Origin: Winogradskyella aurantiaca
GTDB taxonomy: Bacteria; Bacteroidota; Bacteroidia; Flavobacteriales; Flavobacteriaceae
Assembly (NCBI RefSeq): GCF_003362725.1
Contig: NZ_QKTV01000001.1
Location: forward strand, 744,001 to 808,000
Reading direction: 5' to 3'
Length of the DNA: 64,000 nucleotides
Shown here: piece after piece, positions 45,499 to 54,335 of the stretch
Position numbering within the stretch: position 1 is the first letter of the stretch
Layout of the letters: every line of letters starts with the position of its first letter
The notes under the pieces: generated by a model
Told to the model about the DNA's origin: nothing
The model's database searches: none
Seen by the model: the letters and a program-made list of their open reading frames with translations, nothing else
Made by a program: the position numbers and the translations under genes

Positions 45499-46604
45499 AA
45501 AAGGTAGCGATAGTACATTTTTTACCGGTTGAGTATTACCCCCCTATTACAAATTTATTGAACTACTTTTCCCTACGTAATGATCTGTCAATTCGGGTTT
45601 GGACTAGCACCAATACTCAAGGCCGTATTTCTTATAAAAAGAATGATAGGACTAAAATTTATAGGACTCCCTTCACTACGCAAAGGGATTTGCAATTAAA
45701 TAGACTATTTAAGTATTTTTATTTTAATTGTGTTACTTTTTTTGGTCTTCTAAAATACCGACCTACGCACATTCTATACTATGAGAGTTACTCAGCATTC
45801 CCAATTTATTTATATAAATTGTTATTTAAAGGATCATTTAAGCTATACATCCATTTTCATGAATATGCTGGTCCGGCTTGGTATGAAAACGGTATGAAGG
45901 TTGTCAAACTATACCATAAATATGAAAAGTCACATTTGTTTAAGGCTGCTGATTGGATTTCTCAAACCAATAATAAAAGACTAGAACTCTTCCATGAGGA
46001 TCATCCAAACATTGAATCTTCAAATCTAAAAGTCTTAGCTAATTATCCACCTAAATCCTGGGCTGTAAACCCAGACAAAAGAATAAGGCATACGTTTCCT
46101 TTAAAATTTGTATATGTTGGGTCCTTATCATTACAAGATACATATATAAAGGAATTTTGTGATTGGGTGAATTCTCAGGAAGGAAATGCATTATTAGATA
46201 TATACGCTTATAACCTACATGAAGATACGGTACAATATTTATCTAATTTGAATTCGTCCTATATAACTTTTTTTAGAGACGGAATCGAATATGATAATAT
46301 ACCTGCTATCTTATTGGGATACGATATAGGACTAATTTTATACAAGGCCAAAACAGATAATTATAAGTTTAATGCATCAAATAAGTTGTTTGAATATTTG
46401 GCTTTAAATTTATGCGTAATGTATTCAGACAAAATGCTTGGAGTTAAACCTTATGATTCTGGGTTGGTACAGTCGTTTAATTTTTCTGATTTACCGGATT
46501 TAAATGACGTTACAAATCGATTTAATTTTGAACTAAGGAAAAAAGAGGAATATTTCGCTGAAAATGAGTATGATAAACTTTATTTAGCCATGATTAAAGA
46601 CTAG
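45495..46604 (+). CDS. Probable glycosyltransferase
   Basis: A 369-residue protein with a divergent GT-B pattern: KVAIVHFLPVEYYPPITNLLN, YRPTHILYYESYSAF, LYIHFHEYAGPAWYENG, then LKFVYVGSLSLQDTYIKEFC and ASNKLFEYLALNLCVMYSD, where NKLFEYLA occupies the nucleotide-sugar binding position of many Wzy-locus transferases. The canonical E-x7-E signature is absent, so the assignment is moderate. It begins in an ATGA overlap with the previous gene and touches the DUF1919 gene at its end. Confidence 0.68.
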   Translation: MKKVAIVHFLPVEYYPPITNLLNYFSLRNDLSIRVWTSTNTQGRISYKKNDRTKIYRTPFTTQRDLQLNRLFKYFYFNCVTFFGLLKYRPTHILYYESYSAFPIYLYKLLFKGSFKLYIHFHEYAGPAWYENGMKVVKLYHKYEKSHLFKAADWISQTNNKRLELFHEDHPNIESSNLKVLANYPPKSWAVNPDKRIRHTFPLKFVYVGSLSLQDTYIKEFCDWVNSQEGNALLDIYAYNLHEDTVQYLSNLNSSYITFFRDGIEYDNIPAILLGYDIGLILYKAKTDNYKFNASNKLFEYLALNLCVMYSDKMLGVKPYDSGLVQSFNFSDLPDLNDVTNRFNFELRKKEEYFAENEYDKLYLAMIKD

Positions 46605-47285
46605 ATGATAGATAAGATAATTTGGAGGCTAAGACAGCCCTTAAAACGGATTACTTCAAAAAAAGATATTGATTTTCTTAATGGGGGGGCTATTCCACCA
46701 ATAGTTGCCAATAATTGTTTTGGAGGTGAAATTTATAAGCGATTGAAACAGCCTTTTAACACCCCATTTATCGGCCTATTTGTTTATGGGTCTGACTTTG
46801 TGAAATTGGTAGGTGATTTGGAAAATTATTTATCATTTTCATTGTATTTCGTAGACAGGTCTAAATGGACCGATAACGACATTGATTATCCAGTAGGCTT
46901 ACTCAATGATGTGGAGATTCACTTTATGCATTATGAGAATGAAGCCATAGCAGGAGAAAAATGGGAACGACGGGTTAAAAGGCTATTGGCCTATGAGGCT
47001 AAGGAAGATTTTATTATTAAATTCTGTGATCGGGATGGGGGGGCAGATCAAGATTTCAAGTCTTTTCACGAGCTTAGTTATGAGCATAAAATATCCTTTG
47101 GAACGAATAATTATGACCACAAAAATCATATTAAAATAAATAAGAATGATAATGGAAGGGTGCCTGACGGCGTAGACTTGTATAGAATTTGCCAATATTA
47201 TTTTGATTTATATCATTGGATTAAAACAGGAGATGTACAGTTTTCTTTATACAGTTGGACCAAAGCATTATTACGAATTGCTTAA
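46605..47285 (+). CDS. DUF1919 exopolysaccharide-locus protein
   Basis: A 226-residue soluble protein I recognise as the DUF1919 family from PPIVANNCFGGEIYKRLKQPFNTPFIGLFV, where the NNCxGG ... YxxLxxPxxTPFxGL pattern is diagnostic, and from the central FKSFHELSYEHKISF and YDLYHWIKTGD-like end. These proteins occur in capsule and exopolysaccharide loci, often near serine O-acetyltransferase-like or glycosyltransferase genes; their biochemical role is not established. The gene starts directly at the base after the previous stop and is followed by the Wzy-like gene. Confidence 0.8.
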   Translation: MIDKIIWRLRQPLKRITSKKDIDFLNGGAIPPIVANNCFGGEIYKRLKQPFNTPFIGLFVYGSDFVKLVGDLENYLSFSLYFVDRSKWTDNDIDYPVGLLNDVEIHFMHYENEAIAGEKWERRVKRLLAYEAKEDFIIKFCDRDGGADQDFKSFHELSYEHKISFGTNNYDHKNHIKINKNDNGRVPDGVDLYRICQYYFDLYHWIKTGDVQFSLYSWTKALLRIA

Positions 47286-47306
47286 TTTGTTTGAATATTT
47301 CTAGCG

Positions 47307-48587
47307 ATGGATATGTGGAGTTATTTGGGATTGGCAATGGTAAGCTTTGTAGCAATTAGATTATTGCTAGAAATAGGGAAGAGCGTACCAATTATAGAAT
47401 TAATGCTTTTGATCGCTGGACTGCAATGGATAGTTGGTCCCATTATCGAGTATAATTCCCCTAGCTTTCATTTTAAATATTACATGTACGTCGACCAAGA
47501 TCGCTATATGTCCTTTGTTTCTCCGGCCTATATTTTATTTTCTCTGGTTTCTTTACTAGGCCTTAGAAAACGAATTTATTTGAGAGATGCGGTCGTTGAG
47601 CTTAAAAGATTTAAGAATTATGGATTATTAATATTTCTGATAGGAGTCGTATTTGATTTACTATCTGGTTTTGTTCCAGGCTCTCTTGGTTTTTTTGTTT
47701 TTATCGTTAGTAATTTTAAATATGCTGGTGCCATAATTCTATTTTTTTCTGAGGACAAAAGACTCAAACAAATTTTTTATGGGGCCTTGGTTTATTTGTT
47801 AATTAATTCAATTCGTAATGCCTTATTCCATGATCTTGTCTTGTGGTCGGTCTTTTTCTTTTTGTTTTGGGCTGTTAAGTACAAGCCAACTAAGAAAACA
47901 GTAATCTTAATAGTTTTTGCTGGTCTTATGTCTCTTACCACTTTGCAAACTATAAAAGCTGCATATAGAGCGCAAGTATGGAATGGATATTCAGGAAACA
48001 AGTTCGAATTGTTTTATTCACTTATCGTGGATGCTATTTTTTTAGAAGGAACCTATGAAGATGAGGATAGCACAGAATCCAATAATATCAGACTTAATCA
48101 AGGGTGGATTATAAGTGCCATAATTGATCATGTACCTAAGAATGTTGGATATGCAGGTGGAAGCACTGTTAAAGAGGCATTTTTTGCTTCTATTTTGCCA
48201 CGTTTTCTAAATCCTAATAAAAAGAAGGCAGGGGGTCAGGAAAACTTTGAACGCTATACTGGCTTATTGTTAGGGGAGAATACATCAATGGGTATTAGTA
48301 TTATTGGTGAGTCTTATGCTAATTACGGTAATTTTTGGGGTGCTATTTTTATGGGTTTATGGGGATTTATTCTTGTTAGGATCTGGCTTTGGTTATCACG
48401 AATAGCAATAAAAAATAACTTAATAGTTGCATTTATGCCGCTTGTTTTTCTTCAGGTGGTTAAAGCCGAAACAGAATTGGTAGTGGTGTTGAATCATTTA
48501 ATAAAATCGTTGATAGTGGTTTTTGCATTTTTTTGGGCTGCACGTCGCTTTTTAAATTGGAATTTTAGTATTGAAACTTCACATTAA
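47307..48587 (+). CDS. wzy: Wzy-like polysaccharide polymerase, polytopic membrane protein
   Basis: A 426-residue protein with about ten hydrophobic segments and a large loop between residues 235 and 330. The stretch IIGESYANYGNFWGAIFMGLWGF (about 330-352) is a common element of oligosaccharide-repeat polymerases, which join undecaprenyl-linked repeats in the periplasm. Sequence conservation of Wzy proteins is very low, so membrane topology and locus context are the main support; an O-antigen ligase-like or unknown transporter role is possible. Its 3' end overlaps the next gene by 17 bases. Confidence 0.68.
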   Translation: MDMWSYLGLAMVSFVAIRLLLEIGKSVPIIELMLLIAGLQWIVGPIIEYNSPSFHFKYYMYVDQDRYMSFVSPAYILFSLVSLLGLRKRIYLRDAVVELKRFKNYGLLIFLIGVVFDLLSGFVPGSLGFFVFIVSNFKYAGAIILFFSEDKRLKQIFYGALVYLLINSIRNALFHDLVLWSVFFFLFWAVKYKPTKKTVILIVFAGLMSLTTLQTIKAAYRAQVWNGYSGNKFELFYSLIVDAIFLEGTYEDEDSTESNNIRLNQGWIISAIIDHVPKNVGYAGGSTVKEAFFASILPRFLNPNKKKAGGQENFERYTGLLLGENTSMGISIIGESYANYGNFWGAIFMGLWGFILVRIWLWLSRIAIKNNLIVAFMPLVFLQVVKAETELVVVLNHLIKSLIVVFAFFWAARRFLNWNFSIETSH

Positions 48588-49566
48588 TTATATTTTCAGA
48601 AAGAGACAGCCTCAATATCATAGTATTGAAGGGCTTTTTAACTCTATTGCAGATGAGCTTAGCAAGGGCTTTAAAGTGGATTGCATTGAGATGCCTTATC
48701 CAGGGGCTTCTTTAAAGTCCTTATTGGGAAATTTATTGAGTATACAAAAAAATAAAAACGTGGTATATCATGTTACTGGTGATATCAACTACATCTGTTT
48801 AAAATTAGGGAAAAAGTCAGTTCTAACCGTGCACGATGTTAATTCTGCTTTGAAGGGAAATGCTTTAAAAAGAATGCTTAAAAGATATTTCTGGTTTAAA
48901 TGGCCAGCAATGAAGGTGTCGGTCATCACAGTAATATCGGAGTTTACTAAAATAGAATTGTCTAAGCTAATTCCAAATCAAGCTCACAAGATTCGTGTAA
49001 TCCCTAATCCAGTTAATAAGATGATCACACCAAATCTGAATAAGAATTTTAATGAAAGTAAACCCAAGATTCTGCTTTTAGGAACAAAACAAAATAAGAA
49101 TCTGGAAAGATCATTAAATGCAATTAAAGGGATGAGTGTTGAACTGATTATTATTGGAAAATTAACCGAAAATCAAGGCAAACTGCTAGAGGAATACAAC
49201 CTAAACTATGAAAACTTTAGCTCTTTAAGTTTTAGTGATGTAATTAATTGTTACAAACGGTCGGATCTTTTGTGTTTTCCATCACTTTACGAAGGTTTTG
49301 GAATGCCTATTATTGAAGCACAGGGAATTGGCCGACCTGTTATAACATCAAATTTTGGTGCTATGAAAGAAGTTGCTGGAAATAGCGCATGTTTGGTTGA
49401 TCCTCTTAATATCGATCAAATTAGGAATGCAGTCAATAAAATTATCAAAGATTCGGTTTATCGTGAGGATTTAATTCAAAAGGGATTGAAGAATGTTGAG
49501 AGATTTCAAATGTCAAGAATATCAAAACTATATGCGAACATTTATAATGAAGTTAATCAGCTATGA
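48571..49566 (+). CDS. Glycosyltransferase, GT4-like
   Basis: A 331-residue GT-B enzyme with VVYHVTGDINYICL, KKSVLTVHDVNSAL, TVISEFTKIELSKL and PNPVNKMITP in the acceptor half, and a strong donor signature FPSLYEGFGMPIIEAQGIGRP near residue 232 followed by VITSNFGAMKEVAG. This resembles mannosyl/rhamnosyl-type GT4 enzymes of capsule loci. The start is TTG inside the Wzy-like gene. It ends in an ATGA overlap with the following transferase. Confidence 0.9.
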   Translation: MKLHINYIFRKRQPQYHSIEGLFNSIADELSKGFKVDCIEMPYPGASLKSLLGNLLSIQKNKNVVYHVTGDINYICLKLGKKSVLTVHDVNSALKGNALKRMLKRYFWFKWPAMKVSVITVISEFTKIELSKLIPNQAHKIRVIPNPVNKMITPNLNKNFNESKPKILLLGTKQNKNLERSLNAIKGMSVELIIIGKLTENQGKLLEEYNLNYENFSSLSFSDVINCYKRSDLLCFPSLYEGFGMPIIEAQGIGRPVITSNFGAMKEVAGNSACLVDPLNIDQIRNAVNKIIKDSVYREDLIQKGLKNVERFQMSRISKLYANIYNEVNQL

Positions 49567-50696
49567 GTAAAACTTCAGTTCTCATATCAATTGATTGGTT
49601 TTTACCTGGTACAAAGTCAGGAGGGCCTGTTCGAAGTTATTCTAACCTAATAGATCACCTAAGTTCTGAAATAGACTTTTATGTTCTTACAAGAAATACT
49701 GATTATTGCGAGATTACGCCTTACGAGGGAATTGAATCTGATCAATGGGTTGATTTAAAGCCTGGATTAAAGGTGTATTATTTATCTTCAAATCGCACTA
49801 ATCGTTCAGGTATATCAAAGGTTCTTAAATCAAAACATTTTGATTTTGTCCTTATCAATGGAATCTATAGCTGGAATTTTTCCATTTTACCGTTATTAAT
49901 CTTAAAAAAACATCCCAATGTCATAGTTTCGGCAAGAGGAATGTTGAATGAGCAAGCTTTTTCTGTGAAACCTTTCAAGAAAAAATTTTTCTTGATGGCA
50001 GCTAGAGTATTCGGTTTTTATAATAATGCGGTATTACACGCTACCAATGAGACCGAAGCAGAGAGAGTTAGGCAGTGGATAGGAAAAGATGTAAGAGTTA
50101 AAATTGCGCCTAATCTTGCTAGAAAAATTGAAAAGCAATTTCATTATGAGGGATTGGAGGTGCCAGTAAAATTGGTGAATGTTGCAAGAATAGCCAGAGA
50201 AAAAGGAACATTAAGAATGTTAAAGGCCATTTCTAAGGTTAAATATCCTTTAGCTCTTGATATCTATGGTTCTATTTACGATCAGGAATATTGGGCCCAG
50301 TGTCTTGGCATAATAAATGGGATGCCCACTCATATTAATATACAGTATAAAGGAATAGCTGATAGCGAACAAATTCCTCATATAATGAGTGCTTATAATT
50401 TTTTCATTATGTTATCTGAGGGTGAGAATTTTGGGCATGCAATATTGGAAGCATTATCAGTTGGATTACCAGTAATTATTTCTAATAAAACACCATGGCA
50501 AAATTTAAAAGATAAGAAAGTAGGTTGGGATCTTGATATAGATAAAGAGGAAACGATAGTGGGAGTATTAGAGCAAATTACCCAAATAACTCTTTCTCAA
50601 TATGAAAAATTATCCAAAAACGCTTTCTTATTTGCGAACGAATTCATTAATGATAATAGCGTTATTGATGCAAATAAAAATTTATTTTTGCCCTAA
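49563..50696 (+). CDS. Glycosyltransferase, GT4-like
   Basis: A 377-residue GT-B enzyme. [20 protein letters not shown] forms the acceptor loop, [20 protein letters not shown] follows, [16 protein letters not shown] is a characteristic linker of this subgroup, and the donor signature is [21 protein letters not shown] near residue 285. The sequence is close to a group of flavobacterial GT4 proteins that often precede a terminal UXS or WcaF gene. The gene precedes the UXS gene after nine bases. Confidence 0.9.
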   Translation: MSKTSVLISIDWFLPGTKSGGPVRSYSNLIDHLSSEIDFYVLTRNTDYCEITPYEGIESDQWVDLKPGLKVYYLSSNRTNRSGISKVLKSKHFDFVLINGIYSWNFSILPLLILKKHPNVIVSARGMLNEQAFSVKPFKKKFFLMAARVFGFYNNAVLHATNETEAERVRQWIGKDVRVKIAPNLARKIEKQFHYEGLEVPVKLVNVARIAREKGTLRMLKAISKVKYPLALDIYGSIYDQEYWAQCLGIINGMPTHINIQYKGIADSEQIPHIMSAYNFFIMLSEGENFGHAILEALSVGLPVIISNKTPWQNLKDKKVGWDLDIDKEETIVGVLEQITQITLSQYEKLSKNAFLFANEFINDNSVIDANKNLFLP

Positions 50697-50705
50697 TTAA
50701 ATAAT

Positions 50706-51641
50706 ATGAAACGAATTTTAGTCACTGGCGGAGCAGGTTTTGTAGGTTCACATTTATGTGAACGACTGCTTAACGAAGGTAATGAGGTAATATGTCTTGA
50801 TAACTATTTTACTGGATCAAAAAGGAACATCGAACATCTAATGGATCACCATTTTTTCGAATTGGTTAGACACGATGTAACCAATCCTTACATGATTGAA
50901 GTGGATGAAATCTATAATCTGGCTTGTCCGGCTTCACCCGTCCATTACCAGTACAACCCAATTAAAACTATCAAAACCTCCGTAATGGGCGCCATAAATA
51001 TGTTGGGGCTGGCAAAACGAGTGAAAGCAAAGATTCTCCAGGCATCCACCTCAGAAGTTTATGGAGATCCCAAAGTTCACCCCCAGCCAGAATCTTATTG
51101 GGGCCATGTGAATCCCATTGGAAGTAGATCTTGTTACGACGAAGGTAAAAGATGCGCTGAGACATTATTTATGGATTATAAGAATCAAAATGATGTTGAT
51201 ATAAAGATTGTTAGAATATTTAATACCTATGGACCTAGAATGAATCCTCAGGATGGACGTGTGGTTTCTAACTTCATTGTTCAGGCCTTAAGGGGTGAAG
51301 ATATAACTGTTTTTGGTGATGGTACTCAAACACGAAGTTTTCAATATGTTGATGATCTAATTGAAGGTATGATAAGGATGATGAATTCTGAGCAAGGATT
51401 TTGGGGACCAGTTAATATTGGAAATCCAGGAGAGTTTACCATGGTTGAGTTAGCTAAAAAAATACTCCAATTAACTAACTCCAAGTCCAAGCTTGTATTT
51501 CAACCATTACCTCAGGACGACCCCATGCAAAGACGTCCAGATATTTCCCTTGCCAAGGAAAAATTAGGTGGTTGGACACCAAAGATTCAGTTAGAAGAAG
51601 GGTTATTAAAAACAATCGAGTACTTTGAAAAGGTAATTTAG
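50706..51641 (+). CDS. uxs: UDP-glucuronate decarboxylase (UDP-xylose synthase)
   Basis: Converts UDP-GlcA to UDP-xylose with NAD in the cytoplasm. The 311 residues match the family closely: [53 protein letters not shown], the catalytic [30 protein letters not shown] with Tyr/Lys, and [21 protein letters not shown]. The bifunctional ArnA formyltransferase domain is absent. With ugd upstream, the locus can make UDP-xylose from UDP-glucose. It shares one base with the acetyltransferase start. Confidence 0.95.
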   Translation: MKRILVTGGAGFVGSHLCERLLNEGNEVICLDNYFTGSKRNIEHLMDHHFFELVRHDVTNPYMIEVDEIYNLACPASPVHYQYNPIKTIKTSVMGAINMLGLAKRVKAKILQASTSEVYGDPKVHPQPESYWGHVNPIGSRSCYDEGKRCAETLFMDYKNQNDVDIKIVRIFNTYGPRMNPQDGRVVSNFIVQALRGEDITVFGDGTQTRSFQYVDDLIEGMIRMMNSEQGFWGPVNIGNPGEFTMVELAKKILQLTNSKSKLVFQPLPQDDPMQRRPDISLAKEKLGGWTPKIQLEEGLLKTIEYFEKVI

Positions 51642-52213
51642 TGGAGAGTCAATCAAATTTAGACGTAGATCTATCCAAATATGACAATTCTTGGTATGAC
51701 CCGGGATCACGTTTTAAAAGGTTGACCTGGTATTTCTGTAATTTAATCTTCCTTAATAATGGATGGTTTCCGTTTAATACTATAAAGATTTTTATTCTAC
51801 GTAAGTATGGTGCAAGGATAGGTAAGAATGTAGTGATCAAACCACATGTTAATATTAAGTATCCTTGGTTTCTTGTAGTTGGAGACAATAGTTGGCTAGG
51901 GGAGGGGGTATGGATTGATTGTTTAGCAATTGTGGATATTGGGGATAATGTATGTATTTCTCAAGGGGCACTAATATTGAGTGGCAATCATAATTATAAG
52001 AAACCAACCTTTGACCTAATTGTAAAACCAATTCAAATAAAAAGCGGTTCATGGATAGGTGCAAAATCTGTTGTAACCCAGGGTGTTATTGTAGGTCCGC
52101 ATGCTGTGCTGACAGCAGGGTCTGTGGTTTCCCAGTCCATGGACTCTTATGGTATTTACAAAGGGGTACCAGCTGTAAAAGTCAATGAACGTAGAATTAA
52201 TACTGAAAAGTGA
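51641..52213 (+). CDS. WcaF-like LbetaH acetyltransferase
   Basis: A 190-residue left-handed beta-helix enzyme using acetyl-CoA to acetylate a sugar in the cytoplasm. The N-terminus LSKYDNSWYDPGSRFKRLTW is typical of WcaF-type colanic acid acetyltransferases; hexapeptide coils run from about residue 75 (VGDNSWLGEGVWIDC, IGDNVCISQGALILSG) to 175 (SWIGAKSVVTQGVIVG), with the catalytic His in SGNHNYKKP. It starts with GTG one base before the UXS stop ends and overlaps the next transferase by four bases. It could act on a nucleotide sugar or on the lipid-linked repeat. Confidence 0.88.
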   Translation: MESQSNLDVDLSKYDNSWYDPGSRFKRLTWYFCNLIFLNNGWFPFNTIKIFILRKYGARIGKNVVIKPHVNIKYPWFLVVGDNSWLGEGVWIDCLAIVDIGDNVCISQGALILSGNHNYKKPTFDLIVKPIQIKSGSWIGAKSVVTQGVIVGPHAVLTAGSVVSQSMDSYGIYKGVPAVKVNERRINTEK

Positions 52214-52965
52214 AAGTTTCTCTTATTACAGCGACCTTCAACAGCGAATTTACAATTAAATCGTGTTTGGATTCAGTGGCTTCTCAGTCTTATGATGATA
52301 TTGAGCACCTAATTATTGATGGGGGTTCAACGGATCAAACTGTGAGTATTGTTGAAGATCATGCCACTATTCATACGAATGTATCAGTAGTCTCTGAACC
52401 TGACAATGGGATTTATGACGCTTTAAATAAAGGAATTGATAGGGCTTCTGGTGACATTATAGGATTTGTTCATTCGGATGATGTTTTAAATTCCCCTGAT
52501 ACAATTAGTTTAATTATTGAAAACTTTCAAAAAAATAACCCCGATGGTGTTTACGGAGACTTAAAATATGTGGATCATAGGGACTTAGCAAAGACAAAAC
52601 GGTATTGGAAATCTTCAAAATTCCATAAGAATCTATTAAACCGGGGATGGATGCCCCCACATCCTACTTTATTTTTAAGGAATCAGATCTATGCCTCTTA
52701 CGGTTTATTTGATACCAAGTTTAAAATTGCAGCTGACTATGATTTTATCTTACGTATTTTTAATAAGCCAGGTCATACATATAATTATATCCCTGAAGTA
52801 TTCGTATTAATGCGAGTTGGTGGGGAAAGTAATAAATCGATAAGAAATATTATTGAAAAAAGCAAAGAGGACTATTTAGCCTTGAAAGGAAACAACATGC
52901 GATTTCCGTTTTTGATACTCTTGAAGAAAAATATTCAAAAAGTTCCGCAATGGTTCATTAAATAA
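52210..52965 (+). CDS. Glycosyltransferase family 2, WcaA-like
   Basis: A 251-residue GT-A enzyme starting with GTG in a GTGA overlap. KVSLITATFNSEFTIKSCLDSVASQ, HLIIDGGSTDQTVSIVE, SEPDNGIYDALNKGIDRASGD and GFVHSDDVLNSPDT, where the metal-binding SDD replaces DxD near residue 96, match the GT2 subgroup close to colanic-acid WcaA/WcaE. GWMPPHPTLFLR and AADYDFILRIF complete the acceptor-binding region. It is the last gene of the tightly packed run; a 147-base gap with a possible promoter follows. Confidence 0.9.
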   Translation: MKVSLITATFNSEFTIKSCLDSVASQSYDDIEHLIIDGGSTDQTVSIVEDHATIHTNVSVVSEPDNGIYDALNKGIDRASGDIIGFVHSDDVLNSPDTISLIIENFQKNNPDGVYGDLKYVDHRDLAKTKRYWKSSKFHKNLLNRGWMPPHPTLFLRNQIYASYGLFDTKFKIAADYDFILRIFNKPGHTYNYIPEVFVLMRVGGESNKSIRNIIEKSKEDYLALKGNNMRFPFLILLKKNIQKVPQWFIK

Positions 52966-53035
52966 TGTACTATTTATATTGTTATTAAAATGTTAATTTA
53001 TTGATTGTGAGCAATTCTTAAAATTATCAGATAAC

Positions 53036-53066
53036 TTGTTTTTGCCAATTAATTACGTTTAATTTG
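53036..53066 (+). promoter_or_regulatory. Possible promoter before the WecA-like gene
   Basis: TTG at 53036-53038, a 20-base spacer and TTAATTTG at 53059-53066 (TAnnTTTG with one mismatch) resemble a Bacteroidetes promoter. It lies in the 147-base gap after the last glycosyltransferase, 47 bases before the start at 53113. Confidence 0.45.
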
Positions 53067-53112
53067 TGTTCTCAATCAGTCTTAATAAGACCGTAACTAA
53101 AGGCCTAACCAC

Positions 53113-54258
53113 ATGATTCAAAGCCTGTTAGAATATTTTAATCCGCTAGATTACAAGTATTTATGGTTATTAATTACTTTCTCACTCGCCTTTATAGTTT
53201 CGTTTAGCTCTTTTCCAGCTATTCTAAGGGTAGCAGAAGCTAAACACCTTATGGATGAGCCAGACGAGAGAAGTACTCATTCTTCAAATGTTCCTACTTT
53301 AGGTGGTATTGGAATCTATATGAGTATGGTGGTTGTCATAACTCTGATTGGGGCCTTGTTGGATACCAAGGTTTTACTACTAATCTTAGGAGGTATGACC
53401 TTTCTGTTTTTTTTAGGATTAAAAGATGACTTGTTAATTCTATCTCCTAGAAAGAAGTTTATTGGTCAGTTGATTGTTGCGTTGTTACTAATAATTTTTA
53501 CTGATACTCGAATAGTTGGATTATCAGGAATCTTTGGCGTTGCGATTATGCCTTATTGGGTATCAGTTATATTTACGTTATTTGTTTATTTAGTAATTAT
53601 TAATGGTTATAATTTAATAGATGGTGTAGATGGCCTTGCTGGTACTTTGGGTCTTTTTGCTAGTGCCTGTTTTGCGGTTATTTTTATGAGTTTAGGTGAT
53701 ATAAGTATTGCGACATTAGCAGTTGGCCTAGTTGGATCCCTTATTCCATTTTTAAGACTTAATTTTTCAAAAAGACGCAAATTGTTCATGGGAGATACTG
53801 GTTCCATGTTAGTAGGTTTTTTAATAGCTTTTTTTGTGGTTCGATTTATAGGGCAAGTTCAGCTACTTAATGTAGAATCATTTGAAGCTTATGCACCAGT
53901 CCTTGCGCTATCCATTGTGTTTTTTCCACTTTTGGACACCCTTAGAATATTTATAGTCCGAGCTTTTATCTACAAGAAAAGTCCTTTCATAGCTGATAAA
54001 AACCATTTGCACCATCGATTTTTGCAATTGGGTTTTTCACATGGAAAAACAACACTTTCAATTGTTGCTGTTAATTTTGCCATTGTATGTATGGTGATTT
54101 TGGGTAAGGACTTAGACATACACTCCCAATTAATTCTACTTCTTGTCTTTGGAAGCCTTTTTTACTACGCCTTCTTCATTTATTTTTGGGCGAAACGGTT
54201 TAAGTATAAAACTAGAAGATTACGTTACAGGTCTAAATTGATCAAACGCTTTAGTTAA
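53113..54258 (+). CDS. WecA/MraY-like polyprenyl-phosphate sugar-1-phosphate transferase
   Basis: A polytopic membrane enzyme of 381 residues that loads the first sugar-1-phosphate, probably GlcNAc-1-P or a related HexNAc, onto undecaprenyl phosphate and thus starts the repeat unit. Motifs are PDERSTHSSNVPTLGGIGIY (about residues 52-71), GLKDDLLILSPRKKFIGQ, NGYNLIDGVDGLAGTLG with the metal-binding Asp cluster, LFMGDTGSMLVGF, and the cytoplasmic KNHLHHRFLQLGFSH (HxHHR-type, WecA group). At least ten membrane segments are visible. It is unlikely to be the housekeeping MraY, which belongs upstream in the dcw cluster. Confidence 0.92.
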   Translation: MIQSLLEYFNPLDYKYLWLLITFSLAFIVSFSSFPAILRVAEAKHLMDEPDERSTHSSNVPTLGGIGIYMSMVVVITLIGALLDTKVLLLILGGMTFLFFLGLKDDLLILSPRKKFIGQLIVALLLIIFTDTRIVGLSGIFGVAIMPYWVSVIFTLFVYLVIINGYNLIDGVDGLAGTLGLFASACFAVIFMSLGDISIATLAVGLVGSLIPFLRLNFSKRRKLFMGDTGSMLVGFLIAFFVVRFIGQVQLLNVESFEAYAPVLALSIVFFPLLDTLRIFIVRAFIYKKSPFIADKNHLHHRFLQLGFSHGKTTLSIVAVNFAIVCMVILGKDLDIHSQLILLLVFGSLFYYAFFIYFWAKRFKYKTRRLRYRSKLIKRFS

Positions 54259-54285
54259 GAAGGTCAAAAGCCTTTTCCTATTCTT

Positions 54286-54315
54286 TTGTAAGTTGTAGAA
54301 TAGCAGCTATATTTG
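54286..54315 (+). promoter_or_regulatory. Consensus Bacteroidetes promoter for the export genes
   Basis: TTG at 54286-54288, a 19-base spacer and TATATTTG at 54308-54315 match the TTG-N19-TAnnTTTG consensus exactly. Transcription would begin about 14 bases before the ATG of the Wza-like gene. It is the best promoter in the window. Confidence 0.8.
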
Positions 54316-54335
54316 TTTCAATTCATATCTTCACT

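Noticed and set aside
47307-48587. Reading the polytopic protein as a Wzx flippase.
   Set aside because: Wzx proteins have 12-14 evenly spaced membrane segments and MATE-like symmetry; this one has about ten with one large hydrophilic loop, which fits Wzy-like polymerases better.
54255-54280. Possible terminator after the WecA-like gene (AAGG ... CCTT with a following T-rich stretch).
   Set aside because: Only four paired bases with a seven-base loop; too weak to call.
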